A stretch of 64,000 nucleotides of DNA from Fulvimonas sp. R45 (GTDB lineage Bacteria > Pseudomonadota > Gammaproteobacteria > Xanthomonadales > Rhodanobacteraceae): positions 124,001 through 188,000 of the forward strand of contig NZ_JASERU010000005.1 of the NCBI RefSeq assembly GCF_030504985.1, written 5' to 3'. The position numbers and the translations under genes are program-made. This document shows, piece after piece, positions 47,227 through 58,404 of the stretch (positions within the stretch are counted from its first letter, which is position 1; the number at the start of each line of letters is the position of its first letter). The notes under the pieces are model-generated. The model saw only the letters and a program-made list of their open reading frames with translations. It made no database searches and was not told where the DNA came from.

Positions 47227-47315
47227 GGATCGACGGGGACGGCGGGAGCCAGCGGGCCTGGCGATGTGCCAAGGATACCCGATCGCCCGCCCGCCTTGGC
47301 CGGCGGCGCCGTGCC

Positions 47316-49253
<1,938 letters not shown>

Positions 49254-49327
49254 GGGCCGATCATGCCAGAAGCGCCGTCCACGATGCCTGCACATGGGCG
49301 CCGGCGGCCATGTCCTACACTGCCGTC

Positions 49328-50785
49328 ATGCCGCCCTCGCCGCTCACCGCGTCCTCGCCCTATCGCCTGCTGGCCGAACAGGCGCTCAGCCGCGCGGCCG
49401 GTGCACCGCTGCTGGGCGGCAACGCCGCGGAGCTGCTGATCGACGCCGAGGCGCACTACGCGGCCTGGCTCGCGGCCATCCGCGGCGCCCGGCGCAGCGT
49501 GCTGCTGGAGAACTACATCATCCGCGACGACGCGGTGGGACGCACCTTCCGCGATGCGCTGGCCGAACGCGCCCGCGCCGGCGTGTTCGTCGCCGTGGTG
49601 GCCGACTGGATGGGCTGCCTCGGCCAGTCGGGCGCCGCGTTCTGGCGCCCGCTGCGCGAGGCCGGCGGCGAGGTGCGCGTGTACAACCCGCCGCGGCTGG
49701 GGCTGTCCTTCGGATGGATCAGCCGCGACCATCGCAAGACCCTGGTGGTGGACGGCGAGCGCGGTTTCCTCTCCGGCGTGTGCATCAGCGCGAAATGGCT
49801 GGGCGACCCGCGGCGCGGCGTGCCGCCCTGGCGCGACACCGGCGTGGCGCTGCGCGGCCCGGTGGTGGCCGAGCTGGCCGCGGCCTTCGCCGATAGCTGG
49901 CGGCTGATCGGCGCGCCACTGCCGGAAGGTGTGCCGGCGGCCGCTTCGCCGGTGCCGGCCGGCGACGTCGCGTTGCGGCTGATCGCCACCCAGCCCGCCA
50001 CCGCCGGCATGTACCGGCTCGACCAGTTGGTCGCTGCGATGGCGCGCCGGACGCTGTGGCTCACCGACGCCTACTTCGTGGGCGTGGCGCCCTACGTGCA
50101 GGCGCTGGCCTCGGCCGCGCGCGACGGCGTGGACGTGCGCCTGCTGGTGCCCGGCAGCAGCGACATCCCGGTGGTGGCCGGCCTGTCGCGCTCCGGCTAC
50201 CGGCCGCTGCTGAAGGCCGGCGTGCGCGTGTTCGAATGGAACGGCTCGATGCTGCACGCCAAGACCGCCGTGGCCGACGGCCAGTGGGCGCGGGTGGGTT
50301 CGTCCAACCTCAACCTGGCCAGCTGGCTGGGCAACCGCGAGATCGACGTGGCGGTGGAAGACGCCGGCTTCGCCGGCCAGCTCGCGGCGCAGTACGAACG
50401 CGATCTGGAGAACGCCACCGAGATCGTGCTGTCGCCGCGGCGCCGGCACCGCGGCGAGAAGGTGCGCAGCAGCAGCGGGCAGCGTCCCGCCCGCCCGCAC
50501 CGCGGCGGCGGCAGTTCCGGCCGCGCCGCTGCCGGTGCGCTGCGGCTGGCCAATTCGGTCGGTGCCGTCATCGCCGACCGCCGCGTGCTCGGCGACACCT
50601 CCACCACGCCGCTGGCGGCCAGCGTCGGGCTGCTGGCTGCGATCGCCGTGGTCGCCCTGCTGTGGCCCGCGATCGTCGCCTGGCCGCTGGCGGTGCTCGT
50701 GGCGTGGCTCGCGCTCAACCTGGGCGTGCGTGCCTGGCGGCAATACCGGCGCCAGCGCAGCCCGGCCGCGGACGAGCCGGACTGA
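49328..50785 (+). CDS. Phospholipase D family protein, cardiolipin synthase B-like
   Basis: A 485-aa PLD-superfamily enzyme with two HKD motifs: DHRKTLVVDGERGFLSG (first) and LHAKTAVADGQWARVGSSNL (second). ClsB-type enzymes make cardiolipin from phosphatidylglycerol and another phospholipid at the inner membrane. A basic Ser/Arg/Gly-rich linker after the second motif (about 375-400) leads to two C-terminal membrane helices (about 430-470), an arrangement not found in E. coli ClsB. ATG 49310 is an alternative start. Confidence 0.87.
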   Translation: MPPSPLTASSPYRLLAEQALSRAAGAPLLGGNAAELLIDAEAHYAAWLAAIRGARRSVLLENYIIRDDAVGRTFRDALAERARAGVFVAVVADWMGCLGQSGAAFWRPLREAGGEVRVYNPPRLGLSFGWISRDHRKTLVVDGERGFLSGVCISAKWLGDPRRGVPPWRDTGVALRGPVVAELAAAFADSWRLIGAPLPEGVPAAASPVPAGDVALRLIATQPATAGMYRLDQLVAAMARRTLWLTDAYFVGVAPYVQALASAARDGVDVRLLVPGSSDIPVVAGLSRSGYRPLLKAGVRVFEWNGSMLHAKTAVADGQWARVGSSNLNLASWLGNREIDVAVEDAGFAGQLAAQYERDLENATEIVLSPRRRHRGEKVRSSSGQRPARPHRGGGSSGRAAAGALRLANSVGAVIADRRVLGDTSTTPLAASVGLLAAIAVVALLWPAIVAWPLAVLVAWLALNLGVRAWRQYRRQRSPAADEPD

Positions 50786-50974
50786 TCCTTTCCCGGGGAC
50801 ACGTGCCGTGAATGCGTCCGCGCTGGATCCGCTTCAGCGATTTCAACCACGGGCCGGTCGTGCAGGAATCCCGCTTCGGGCCCTCCCACGGCCGAGTCCG
50901 TGGATGAGAAAAAGCTTGCAGAGGCAGCCGCAAGCCGCTGTCCACCAAGCGATCCATGCTAGTCTCCGACGTCC

Positions 50975-52327
50975 ATGCGCTCGCCCGACGACCAACCGGC
51001 CCCGCCGCGCCACATCCTCACCCCCAGCACGCTCAACGGGCTGGTGCGCGGGCTGCTGGAAGACGCCCTGCCGCTGGTGTGGATCGAGGGCGAGCTGTCC
51101 AACGTCTCGCGGCCGGCTTCCGGCCATCTCTACTTCACCCTGAAGGACAGCGCCGCGCAGGTGCGCTGCGCGATGTTCCGGCCCAAGAGCGGCTGGCTGA
51201 GGTTCCGCCCGGTCGACGGCATGCAGGTGCTGCTGCGCGCCCGGGTGGGGTTGTACGAACCGCGCGGCGAGTTCCAGCTGGTCGCCGAACACATGGAGCC
51301 GGCGGGCGAAGGCGCGCTGCAGCGCGAGTTCGAGCGCCTCAAGGCGCAGCTCGACGCCGAAGGCCTGTTCGACCCCGGGCGCAAGCGCGCCCTGCCCCGC
51401 TACGCGCGGCGCATCGGCGTGATCACCTCCGCCACCGGCGCGGCGGTGCGCGACGTGCTGAGCGTGCTGGCGCGCCGCTGGCCGCTGGCCGAGGTGGAGG
51501 TGCTGCCGGTGCCCGTGCAGGGTCGCGAGGCACCGCCCGCCATCGTGGCCATGCTGCGGAAGGCCTCCGCCAGCGGCCGCTATGACGCGTTGCTGCTGAC
51601 CCGCGGCGGCGGTTCGCTGGAGGACCTGTGGGCCTTCAACGACGAGGCCGTGGCGCGCGCGGTGCATGCCAGCGCGGTGCCGGTGGTCAGCGCCGTGGGC
51701 CACGAAGTGGATTTCAGCATCGCCGACTTCGTCGCCGACCTGCGCGCGCCCACCCCGTCCGCCGCCGCCGAGCTGCTGGTGCCGGACGCCGAGGCGCTGG
51801 GCCGCCACCTGCGCCAGCTGCGGCAGCGCCTGGTCGTGCTGCAGCAGCGCCGGCTGCAGGGCCTCGGCCAGCGCGTCGACCACCTGCTCGCCCGACTGCA
51901 GGCGCAACGGCCGCAGGCGCGACTGGCGCGCGACCGCGAGCGGCTGGCCCATCTTCGCCGCCGCCTGCTCGGCGCGATGCGCGAGCGCCAGCAGCAGCGC
52001 CGCTCGCGGCTCGACAAGGCCCATGCCCGCCTGCTCGCCCAGCACCCGCGACAACGCCTGCAACTGCTGCGACGCCGCCTCGACGAGCAGGCCCGGCGGC
52101 TGCACCAGTGCGTGGAGCGGCGGCTGGAACGCGAACGCCTCACCTTGCGCCAGGCCGCCCGCGCCCTGCACGCGGTCAGCCCGCTCGCCACGCTGGAACG
52201 CGGCTACGCCATCCTGTTCGACGCCGAGGGCAAGGTGCTGCGCTCGGCCGGTGAGATCGCGCCAGGTTCGGCCGTGCGCGCGCGGCTCGCCGACGGCGAG
52301 CGCCGGCTGCACGCCGACACCGACTGA
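50975..52327 (+). CDS. xseA: Exodeoxyribonuclease VII large subunit
   Basis: A 450-aa subunit of the single-strand-specific exonuclease ExoVII. An N-terminal OB fold ([20 protein letters not shown]) precedes the catalytic domain ([54 protein letters not shown]) and a long Arg/Gln-rich coiled coil (about 270-400) that binds XseB. Only 12 bases separate its stop from the convergent lanM stop. The 190 bases before it hold no recognised gene. Confidence 0.95.
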   Translation: MRSPDDQPAPPRHILTPSTLNGLVRGLLEDALPLVWIEGELSNVSRPASGHLYFTLKDSAAQVRCAMFRPKSGWLRFRPVDGMQVLLRARVGLYEPRGEFQLVAEHMEPAGEGALQREFERLKAQLDAEGLFDPGRKRALPRYARRIGVITSATGAAVRDVLSVLARRWPLAEVEVLPVPVQGREAPPAIVAMLRKASASGRYDALLLTRGGGSLEDLWAFNDEAVARAVHASAVPVVSAVGHEVDFSIADFVADLRAPTPSAAAELLVPDAEALGRHLRQLRQRLVVLQQRRLQGLGQRVDHLLARLQAQRPQARLARDRERLAHLRRRLLGAMRERQQQRRSRLDKAHARLLAQHPRQRLQLLRRRLDEQARRLHQCVERRLERERLTLRQAARALHAVSPLATLERGYAILFDAEGKVLRSAGEIAPGSAVRARLADGERRLHADTD

Positions 52328-52339
52328 GCCACGCGCCAC

Positions 52340-55294
52340 TCACGCCGGCGACGGTGCCCCCACCGACAGGCCGAGCACCGACGGCACCCGCGCCGGGTCG
52401 GCCAGCCGCAGGCAGCCGTAGGCGATGCCGGCCATGCCCACCATCAGGCCCAGCGGTTCCTGCGCCGCGGACGGCACGCCGCCGATCCAGCCCTTGCGGC
52501 CGTCCTCCAGCGCCTGCCGTCCGAGCCGGCGGGCGTCCGCGATCGCCTGCGCGTCGCCCTGGCACACGCCGTATTCGAGCAGCAGCTCAAGGTTGCCCAG
52601 GCGGCCGTGGCAAAGGGCGTGCGACGGCTCGCCGGCGATGCCGCGCTCGCGCACCGCTGCCACGCACGCGGCCATCTCCTCGCGCCACGCCGCGTCGCGC
52701 AGCGCGTCCGGCCAGAGCAGCCGCGCCAGCCCGACGCCTGGCGCGCCGTGGCACCAGGAATGCACGTCCTCGCGGCCGTCCGGCTCCGCGTAACGGTCGT
52801 ACCAGCGCCGGCCGCGCCGGGCGAAGGCCAGGCGTTCGTGCCGCAGCGCCGCGCGCGCCAGCGCGACGGCCTCCGCGTCGCCGGCCAGGTGCCCGTAGCG
52901 CGCCAGCGCGGCGCCGATCCCCGCGCTGCCGTGTGCGAAGCCGCCCAATGCACGCCCCTGCGAGGCCGGCACGGTCCAGCAGGCGGCGTCGCCGTCGCGC
53001 TGCGCGGTGTCGGCGAGGCGGCGCGCGCAGTCGCGGGCCGCCTCCATCGCCCCGTCGTCCGGCCGGTGGCGCAGCAGTTCCAGCAGCACCAGCAGGCAGC
53101 CGGCCGCGCCGCCGACCAGGTCCAGGTGCTCGTCGGCCCCGATGCGCGCGGCGAGTTGCGGCACCCAGCCCAGCGCCTCGTCGACCAGCGCTTCGCGCCG
53201 GCCGCGCACGCCGAGCGCCAGCAGCACATAGAGCCAGCCGGCCAGGCCGTCGTAGGCGCCGATCGAGGGGAGCGCCCCGGGATCGTCGCGCAACTGGCGG
53301 CGGCAGGTGGCCAGGCCCGCCTCGACGGCATCGGCGAAACGCCGCTGCCCGCCGAGCCGGCCCAGCTCGGCGAACAGCAGCAGCACGCCCGGCAGGCCTT
53401 CGTACAGCGACGGCCCCATCACCGACACCGAAGCGTGTTCCTTGTCGCGGTATTCGGGGTGGAAGAAGACCAGGCCGCGGCGGTCGCGAAAGGCCAGCGC
53501 CAGCAGGTCGTCGCCCAGCCTCGTGGCGGTGTCGAGGAAATCGCCGCCACGCCAGGGGCGCATGGCCGGGACCGGGCGCGAACGCTCGATCACCCGTCCG
53601 CCGGCGATCGCCGCCAGGCGGTCGCATTCCAGCGACTGCACCAGCGCATGGCGCTGGCGCCGCAGGTCGCGCGGGGACAGCACGCGCAGGCGGCGCTGCA
53701 CCTCGTCCCAGCCGGAACGCTCGCACAGCTTCGCCGCGACGTGGCCGTCGACGTCGCGCGCATCGACGTCGTCCACGCGCGCCAGGAAGCGCGGTACGTC
53801 GCCGCGCGACAGCGCCGCGCGCTCGGCGGCCTGCACGCGTTCCAGCAGCGGCCATTGCCGGCTGCCGAGGTCGAGCTTGGCCAGCACCGCCTCGCGCTCC
53901 CCGGCCGAACGCAGGTACTGCGGGTGCGCCATCGCGTCGATCAGGCGCGCGTAGATCTGCGTCGAACGCAGCACGATGCGCGTCTCCAGCCGGGCGAACG
54001 GCGCCAGCAGGCCGCGCTCGCCGCGCAGCTCCGGCTTGAGCCGGCGCAGGCCGCGGTAGGTGGCCTCGAAGCCTTCGACGATGGCCTCGACGTGGTCGTG
54101 CGCGGCGACGCGCCGGCCGTCGCCGAGATGCGGCAGGTTGGCCTTCGGTTTCGAGGCGGCCTCGGTCGGCGCCAGCTTCAGTCCGTCGGTGCCGGCGCCG
54201 ACGGCGCGGCGTACTTGGTAGCGATGCTCGGCCCAGGCCAGCGCGCTGACGTCCCAGGCATCGAGGTGGCTCAGCTGTCCGGGCAGCAGGCCGGAAACCA
54301 GCACCGAAGGCGCGTACGCCATGCCCTCGCGCTCGCGCGCGCTGCGCTGGCCGATCCACGGCTGGCACACCGTCTCCAGGTCGACCAGTACCGGGTATTC
54401 GCCGCAGGCGACGAGGTTCTCCAGGTGCAGGTCGGTGCAGTTGAGCAGGTAGGCGATCGCGATCACGCCGCCGTAGCGCCGGAAATAGCGCGGCGCTGCC
54501 GCGGCGTCGGCCAGCGGCGCGTGTTCGATCCAGCCGGCGTAGCCGTGCCCGCCGCGGTCCAGGCTGCCGGTGGCGCGCTGGTCCGGTTCGACGCCGAGCT
54601 CGGCGATGCGGGCGAGCCAGTGCGCGTAGGCCACGTCCATCGCCAGCGAGCGCGGCTTGTACAGCGCCCGGCCCTGCTCGAAACCCAGTTCGACCACGCT
54701 GCCGCCGTGGTCGTGGCGGTCGCCCTGCCCCATCGCGAAGCGGCGCAGGCGGCCGGGTTCGCGCGCCCCGTCGAAGAGACCGGGCAGCGCCGGGAAATCC
54801 TGCTCCACGCGATGCAGAAAGCTGGCCAGGAAACGCTCGGTGCGTTCCGACTGGCCGACGATATCCGCCTGCAGCAGCGGGTAGCGCGCCTCCAGTACCG
54901 CACGGCCGGCCGGGCCGTCGATCCAGTCCAGGAAGAACGCGAAGCGCTGCTCCGGCGTATCGCCCTCGAGCGAGCCCTGGTGCCGCGCGATCGCCAGTTC
55001 CAGCAGCAGCGCCCGCGCGCTCCAGGCCAGCGCCGGTGCGGCGAAGGCGGCCCGCACGCTGGCTGCCAGCTGCTCGCCGTCGAACCATCCGGGATGCCGG
55101 CGCGCCGCGCCGGCCCAAGCCCGCAGGCTGCGTTCGCGGGCCGGGGCGAGCAGCGGTTCGGCCCAGCGCAACAGTGGCCGGAGCGCGGGATCGATGGCGG
55201 CATCGTCCGTCGCGCTGGATGCCGTGCCGTTCGCGTCGGGGCGCGGAAACGAAGCGGGCCACCCGTCGGTGGCCCGCTTGGCCGGCCGCGGCAT
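52340..55294 (-). CDS. lanM: Class II lanthipeptide synthetase LanM
   Basis: A 984-aa bifunctional enzyme that dehydrates Ser/Thr in a precursor peptide and then closes thioether rings. The N-terminal DUF4135 dehydratase has K213 (LYKPRS), the kinase-like D288-x-H290-x-x-N293 in TDLHLENL, D305-x-E307 in VDLETV, and RIVLRSTQIY near 443. The C-terminal LanC-like cyclase has the zinc ligands C848 (SWCHGAPG) and C895-H896 (ALCHGRLG), plus H788 in GGFAHGSAG. All are intact. ATG 55294 shares its A with the stop of the precursor gene (TGATG), so translation is coupled; there is no good ribosome site of its own. No LanT, protease or immunity gene is adjacent. Confidence 0.95.
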   Translation of the reverse strand: MPRPAKRATDGWPASFPRPDANGTASSATDDAAIDPALRPLLRWAEPLLAPARERSLRAWAGAARRHPGWFDGEQLAASVRAAFAAPALAWSARALLLELAIARHQGSLEGDTPEQRFAFFLDWIDGPAGRAVLEARYPLLQADIVGQSERTERFLASFLHRVEQDFPALPGLFDGAREPGRLRRFAMGQGDRHDHGGSVVELGFEQGRALYKPRSLAMDVAYAHWLARIAELGVEPDQRATGSLDRGGHGYAGWIEHAPLADAAAAPRYFRRYGGVIAIAYLLNCTDLHLENLVACGEYPVLVDLETVCQPWIGQRSAREREGMAYAPSVLVSGLLPGQLSHLDAWDVSALAWAEHRYQVRRAVGAGTDGLKLAPTEAASKPKANLPHLGDGRRVAAHDHVEAIVEGFEATYRGLRRLKPELRGERGLLAPFARLETRIVLRSTQIYARLIDAMAHPQYLRSAGEREAVLAKLDLGSRQWPLLERVQAAERAALSRGDVPRFLARVDDVDARDVDGHVAAKLCERSGWDEVQRRLRVLSPRDLRRQRHALVQSLECDRLAAIAGGRVIERSRPVPAMRPWRGGDFLDTATRLGDDLLALAFRDRRGLVFFHPEYRDKEHASVSVMGPSLYEGLPGVLLLFAELGRLGGQRRFADAVEAGLATCRRQLRDDPGALPSIGAYDGLAGWLYVLLALGVRGRREALVDEALGWVPQLAARIGADEHLDLVGGAAGCLLVLLELLRHRPDDGAMEAARDCARRLADTAQRDGDAACWTVPASQGRALGGFAHGSAGIGAALARYGHLAGDAEAVALARAALRHERLAFARRGRRWYDRYAEPDGREDVHSWCHGAPGVGLARLLWPDALRDAAWREEMAACVAAVRERGIAGEPSHALCHGRLGNLELLLEYGVCQGDAQAIADARRLGRQALEDGRKGWIGGVPSAAQEPLGLMVGMAGIAYGCLRLADPARVPSVLGLSVGAPSPA

Positions 55295-55464
55295 CACGCG
55301 ACGCAAAGGCAGAGGGTGTGGCCGCAGGAGCGGTAGCAGGTGTTGGCGGTCGCCATCGCGCCGGGCGGGTCGATCAGCCGGTCACTGCCGAGGTCGACGC
55401 TGCCGATGGCCTGCTCGACCAGCCGGTCGAGGGTTTCGGCGGACAGTTCCAGGGACGTGGGCAT
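55294..55464 (-). CDS. Lanthipeptide precursor peptide 1 (four-Cys core)
   Basis: A 56-aa peptide. The leader (1-36) contains L12-D-R-L15 and I20-G21 and is acidic; it ends PPGA. The C-terminal 20 residues hold four Thr/Ser (T39, T42, S46, T50) and four Cys (C43, C47, C52, C54), a balanced set for up to four thioether rings. GGAG lies 7 bases before ATG 55464. The stop overlaps lanM by one base, a strong functional link. The cut site is not certain; GA at 35-36 is a possible LanT-type site. Confidence 0.85.
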   Translation of the reverse strand: MPTSLELSAETLDRLVEQAIGSVDLGSDRLIDPPGAMATANTCYRSCGHTLCLCVA

Positions 55465-55523
55465 GGGCGTTCTCCGTATCGGTGGCCGCCGCCGGCAAGC
55501 CGGCAGCCGGCCGGGTGCCGCAA

Positions 55524-55539
55524 GCTGCCCGTGGGCAGC
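55524..55539 (-). other. Hairpin between the two precursor genes
   Basis: GCTGCCC and GGGCAGC with a 2-base loop lie 24 bases after the stop of precursor 2 in the transcript direction. Only two T follow, so it is at best a partial terminator or an RNA-stabilising hairpin that could favour precursor 2 message over the downstream genes. Confidence 0.4.
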
Positions 55540-55562
55540 CTGCGGCGTCGCCAGGCATGGGC

Positions 55563-55727
55563 TCAGCAGGTGCCGGAGGTGTGCACGGTGGTGGTGGTGA
55601 AGCACTTGTTCGGATAGGTCATGGTCACCTTGTCGACCACCTTGTCGTCGTCGATGTCGGCGGCGCCGATGCAATCCAGGGTCAGTCGGTCGAGATCCTG
55701 TTGCGAGATCTGCAGCTGTACGGGCAT
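55563..55727 (-). CDS. Lanthipeptide precursor peptide 2 (Thr-rich core)
   Basis: A 54-aa peptide whose first 32 residues align without gaps to precursor 1 (13 identities, including M-P, L12-D-R-L15, I20-G21, D24, D28 and D32). The remaining core is different: residues 35-54 carry nine Ser/Thr, with T44-T47 in a row, and two Cys (C42 and the terminal C54). GGAG is 6-7 bases before ATG 55727. It lies 98 bases upstream of precursor 1 on the same strand and is most likely a second LanM substrate. Confidence 0.8.
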   Translation of the reverse strand: MPVQLQISQQDLDRLTLDCIGAADIDDDKVVDKVTMTYPNKCFTTTTVHTSGTC

Positions 55728-56031
55728 GAGGTTCTCCAGGACAAAGCGCGGCACGCGCCGCGCGCGAGGGCGGGGTCCGCTCGGTCCATGCCGGCCCGCG
55801 CGCGCCCACGGAACGCACGCCGGCACCCCTGTCTGCACCAAGCCGGGCCATGGTCTATCACGCCCGCGCGCAAAGCGCGTGAATCCATGGAAAACTGTGA
55901 CGGCCTTCGCCAAATGCCCGTCGCCGCGTCATCGAAGCGAAGGCCCGCGCATCGACCACAGCTCACGGCGATTGAACGGGCCGGATCGCATGCTCGGTGC
56001 GATGACCTGCGCGCCTTCGCCGGAGAGAACC
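55728..56031. promoter_or_regulatory. Divergent intergenic region, precursor 2 / aldehyde dehydrogenase
   Basis: 304 bases separate the two genes. On the minus strand TTCACG and TGATAG, 17 bases apart (about 55888 to 55855), form a weak promoter candidate for the lanthipeptide genes. A CGCGC-rich inverted repeat around CGCGCGCAAAGCGCG (55865-55880) lies inside it. No third precursor is seen. Confidence 0.35.
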
Positions 56032-57462
56032 ATGCTCGACAAGACCTACCCCTACTACCTCGCCAACCGCCCGCAAAGCTCGAAGGAGACGCTGGAGGTA
56101 CGCGACAAGTACAGCGGCAAGGTGGCCACGCGGGTGGCGGTGCCGGATGCGAAGGCGACCGAGAAGGCCATCGCCGCCGCGGTGGAGGCCGCCGCGCCGA
56201 TGCGCGCGTTCAGGCCGTGGGCGCGGCAGGCGGTGCTGCAACATTGCGTGGCCCGCTTCAGCGAGCGCCGCGACGAACTGGCCGAGGCGCTGTGCATCGA
56301 GGCCGGCAAGCCGATCAGGGACGCCGCCGGCGAGGTGACGCGGCTGATCGAGACCTTCCGCATCGCCGCCGAGGAGTCGGTGCGCATCGACGGCGAGACG
56401 ATCAACCTGGAGCTGGCCGCGCGCCTGGACGGCTACCACGGCTACACCAGGCGCGTGCCGCTGGGGCCGGTGTCCTTCATCACGCCGTTCAACTTCCCGC
56501 TGAACCTGGTGGCGCACAAGGTAGCGCCGGCGATCGCGGCGGGTTGCCCGTTCGTGCTGAAGCCCTCGGAGAAGACGCCGGTCGGCGCATTGATCATCGG
56601 CGAGGTGCTGGCCGAGACCGACCTGCCGAAAGGCGCGTTCTCCATCCTCACGCTGGACGGCAGGCACGCCGCGCCGCTGGTCGAGGACGAGCGCTTCAAG
56701 CTGCTCTCCTTCACCGGCGGCCAGGTCGGCTGGGAGCTGAAGGCACGCGCCGGTCGCAAGAAGGTGGTGCTGGAGCTGGGCGGCAACGCGGCATGCATCG
56801 TCGACGCGGACCAGGGGCCGCGGCTCGACCGCGTGGTGGAGCGGCTGGTGTTTGGCGCGTTCTACCAGTCCGGCCAGAGCTGCATCGGCGTGCAGCGCAT
56901 CTACGCGCACGCCGGCGTCTACGACGCGCTGAAGAAGAAGCTCGTCGCCGCCACGAAGAAGCTCAAGGCCGGCGACCCGAAGGACAAGGGCGTGTTCCTC
57001 GGCCCGATGATCGACGAGGCCGCCGCCGAGCGCCTGCACGGCTGGATCCTCGAGGCGAAGCGCGCCGGCGGGAAGATCCTGTGCGGCGGCAGGCGCACGG
57101 GCAACATGCTGGAGGCCACGCTGATGGAAAACGTGCCCGCCGACGCGAAGGCCAACCGGCTGGAGGCGTTCGGCCCGTTCGCCCTGCTCGCGCCGTTCGA
57201 CACCATCGACGACGCCATCGCGATGGTCAACGACTCGGACTATGGCCTGCAGGCCGGCATCTTCACCGACAGCCTCGGCCACGCCATGCGCGCCTGGAAC
57301 GAACTGGAGCAAGGCGGCGTGATCGTCAACGACATCCCCAGCTTCCGGGTGGACAACATGCCCTACGGCGGCGTCAAGCTGTCCGGCTTCGGCCGCGAAG
57401 GCGTCCGCTACGCGATCGAGGACATGACCGAGATCCGCCTGATGGTGATGCGCGAAGGCTGA
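56032..57462 (+). CDS. Aldehyde dehydrogenase family protein
   Basis: A 476-aa NAD(P)-dependent enzyme oxidising an aldehyde to an acid. The general base is E248 in LELGGNAA and the nucleophile C284 in QSGQSCIG. SFITPFNFPLN, KPSEKTP and LSFTGG form the cofactor site. The substrate cannot be assigned: the sequence resembles the lactaldehyde/non-phosphorylating glyceraldehyde-phosphate group more than betaine-aldehyde enzymes. It is divergent from the lanthipeptide genes; a part in peptide tailoring is possible but there is no evidence for it. ATG 56032 follows GGAGAGAAC. Confidence 0.88.
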   Translation: MLDKTYPYYLANRPQSSKETLEVRDKYSGKVATRVAVPDAKATEKAIAAAVEAAAPMRAFRPWARQAVLQHCVARFSERRDELAEALCIEAGKPIRDAAGEVTRLIETFRIAAEESVRIDGETINLELAARLDGYHGYTRRVPLGPVSFITPFNFPLNLVAHKVAPAIAAGCPFVLKPSEKTPVGALIIGEVLAETDLPKGAFSILTLDGRHAAPLVEDERFKLLSFTGGQVGWELKARAGRKKVVLELGGNAACIVDADQGPRLDRVVERLVFGAFYQSGQSCIGVQRIYAHAGVYDALKKKLVAATKKLKAGDPKDKGVFLGPMIDEAAAERLHGWILEAKRAGGKILCGGRRTGNMLEATLMENVPADAKANRLEAFGPFALLAPFDTIDDAIAMVNDSDYGLQAGIFTDSLGHAMRAWNELEQGGVIVNDIPSFRVDNMPYGGVKLSGFGREGVRYAIEDMTEIRLMVMREG

Positions 57463-57477
57463 GCCGCACCCGCGCTC

Positions 57478-58251
57478 CTACAGCGAGCCGGGCTCCGACG
57501 GCACCAGCGGCGGCAGCGGCGGCGCGTTCCAGCCCATCGCGTTGTATTCGTGGTAGCGCGCGATGCCGGTGTACTCGTGCAGGGCCAGGTCGGTCAGCGC
57601 GAGGTTCCAGCTCTGCGGCCACCACGACATCAGCGGCGACACGTCGCCGCCGTCCGCCGGCACCGCGAGGATGCCGAAGTGGGCGAAGTACAGCAGGCTG
57701 CGCCGCAGGTGCGCGCCGGAACTGACCAGCACCACCCGCCGCGGCGCCCAGGCTTCGAGCAGCGGCCGGCTGAACTGCGCGTTCTGCCAGGTGTTGCGGC
57801 TGCGCGCTTCCAGCTGCAGGTCGGCGGCCGGCACGCCCAGCCGGCGCAGGACGCCGCCGTACACCGCCGCCTCGCTGGCATGGTGCCCCTGGCTGTCGCC
57901 GCCGCTGACCAGCAGCAGGCATTCGCGGCCGGCGGCCTTGCAGCCGCGGTACAGCGCGGCGGCCTTCGCGATGCGCCCCCAGGCCAGCAGGGACGGCTGC
58001 GTGCTGCCGTAGGCCACCTCGGTGCCCGCGCCCAGCAGCACGATGGCGTTGCGCGCGGCCCAGGCCTGCGGCGGCGCCACCGCGTACGGCCGCTGCAGGC
58101 CGGCCAGCAGCCAGCGCGGCAGCGGGCCGCAGGCGGCCAGCAGGAACAGCAGGATGGTCACGGCGGCCAGGCTCCAGGCAGTGCGCCGCCAGCGGCGCCA
58201 CGCCGCCAGCAGGGCCAGCAGCAACAACACGAGCAGCACGGAAAGGACCAT
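57478..58251 (-). CDS. YdcF-like protein (DUF218)
   Basis: A 257-aa protein with two N-terminal membrane helices (1-17 and 28-45) and a DUF218 domain: NAIVLLGAGTE, LLLVSGGDSQG and VVLVSSGAHLRRS. Family members (YdcF, ElyC, SanA) affect envelope integrity and bind nucleotides or lipid carriers, with unclear chemistry. It is convergent with the aldehyde dehydrogenase gene, with a 15-base gap. Confidence 0.85.
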   Translation of the reverse strand: MVLSVLLVLLLLALLAAWRRWRRTAWSLAAVTILLFLLAACGPLPRWLLAGLQRPYAVAPPQAWAARNAIVLLGAGTEVAYGSTQPSLLAWGRIAKAAALYRGCKAAGRECLLLVSGGDSQGHHASEAAVYGGVLRRLGVPAADLQLEARSRNTWQNAQFSRPLLEAWAPRRVVLVSSGAHLRRSLLYFAHFGILAVPADGGDVSPLMSWWPQSWNLALTDLALHEYTGIARYHEYNAMGWNAPPLPPLVPSEPGSL

Positions 58252-58404
58252 CGTCGCACCGGGTCAGGCAGGGGATGTCCAGCCTACCCCAGCCGGCCAT
58301 CCGCGGCGATTGCGTCCCGCCGGGAAACGCTGTGGTGACGAAAACCGCATTGGCATGCAGCGGCCGCGCCTCCATCTGGTCGTCGTCCCCGCGGAATCCC
58401 CACC

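Noticed and set aside
52354-55336. Long plus-strand frames opposite lanM
   Set aside because: They are antisense shadows of GC-rich lanM codons with no domain.
55728-55913. A third lanthipeptide precursor upstream of precursor 2
   Set aside because: The in-frame extension is Arg/Pro-rich, has no leader resemblance and lacks a ribosome site; ATG 55727 with GGAG is the better start.
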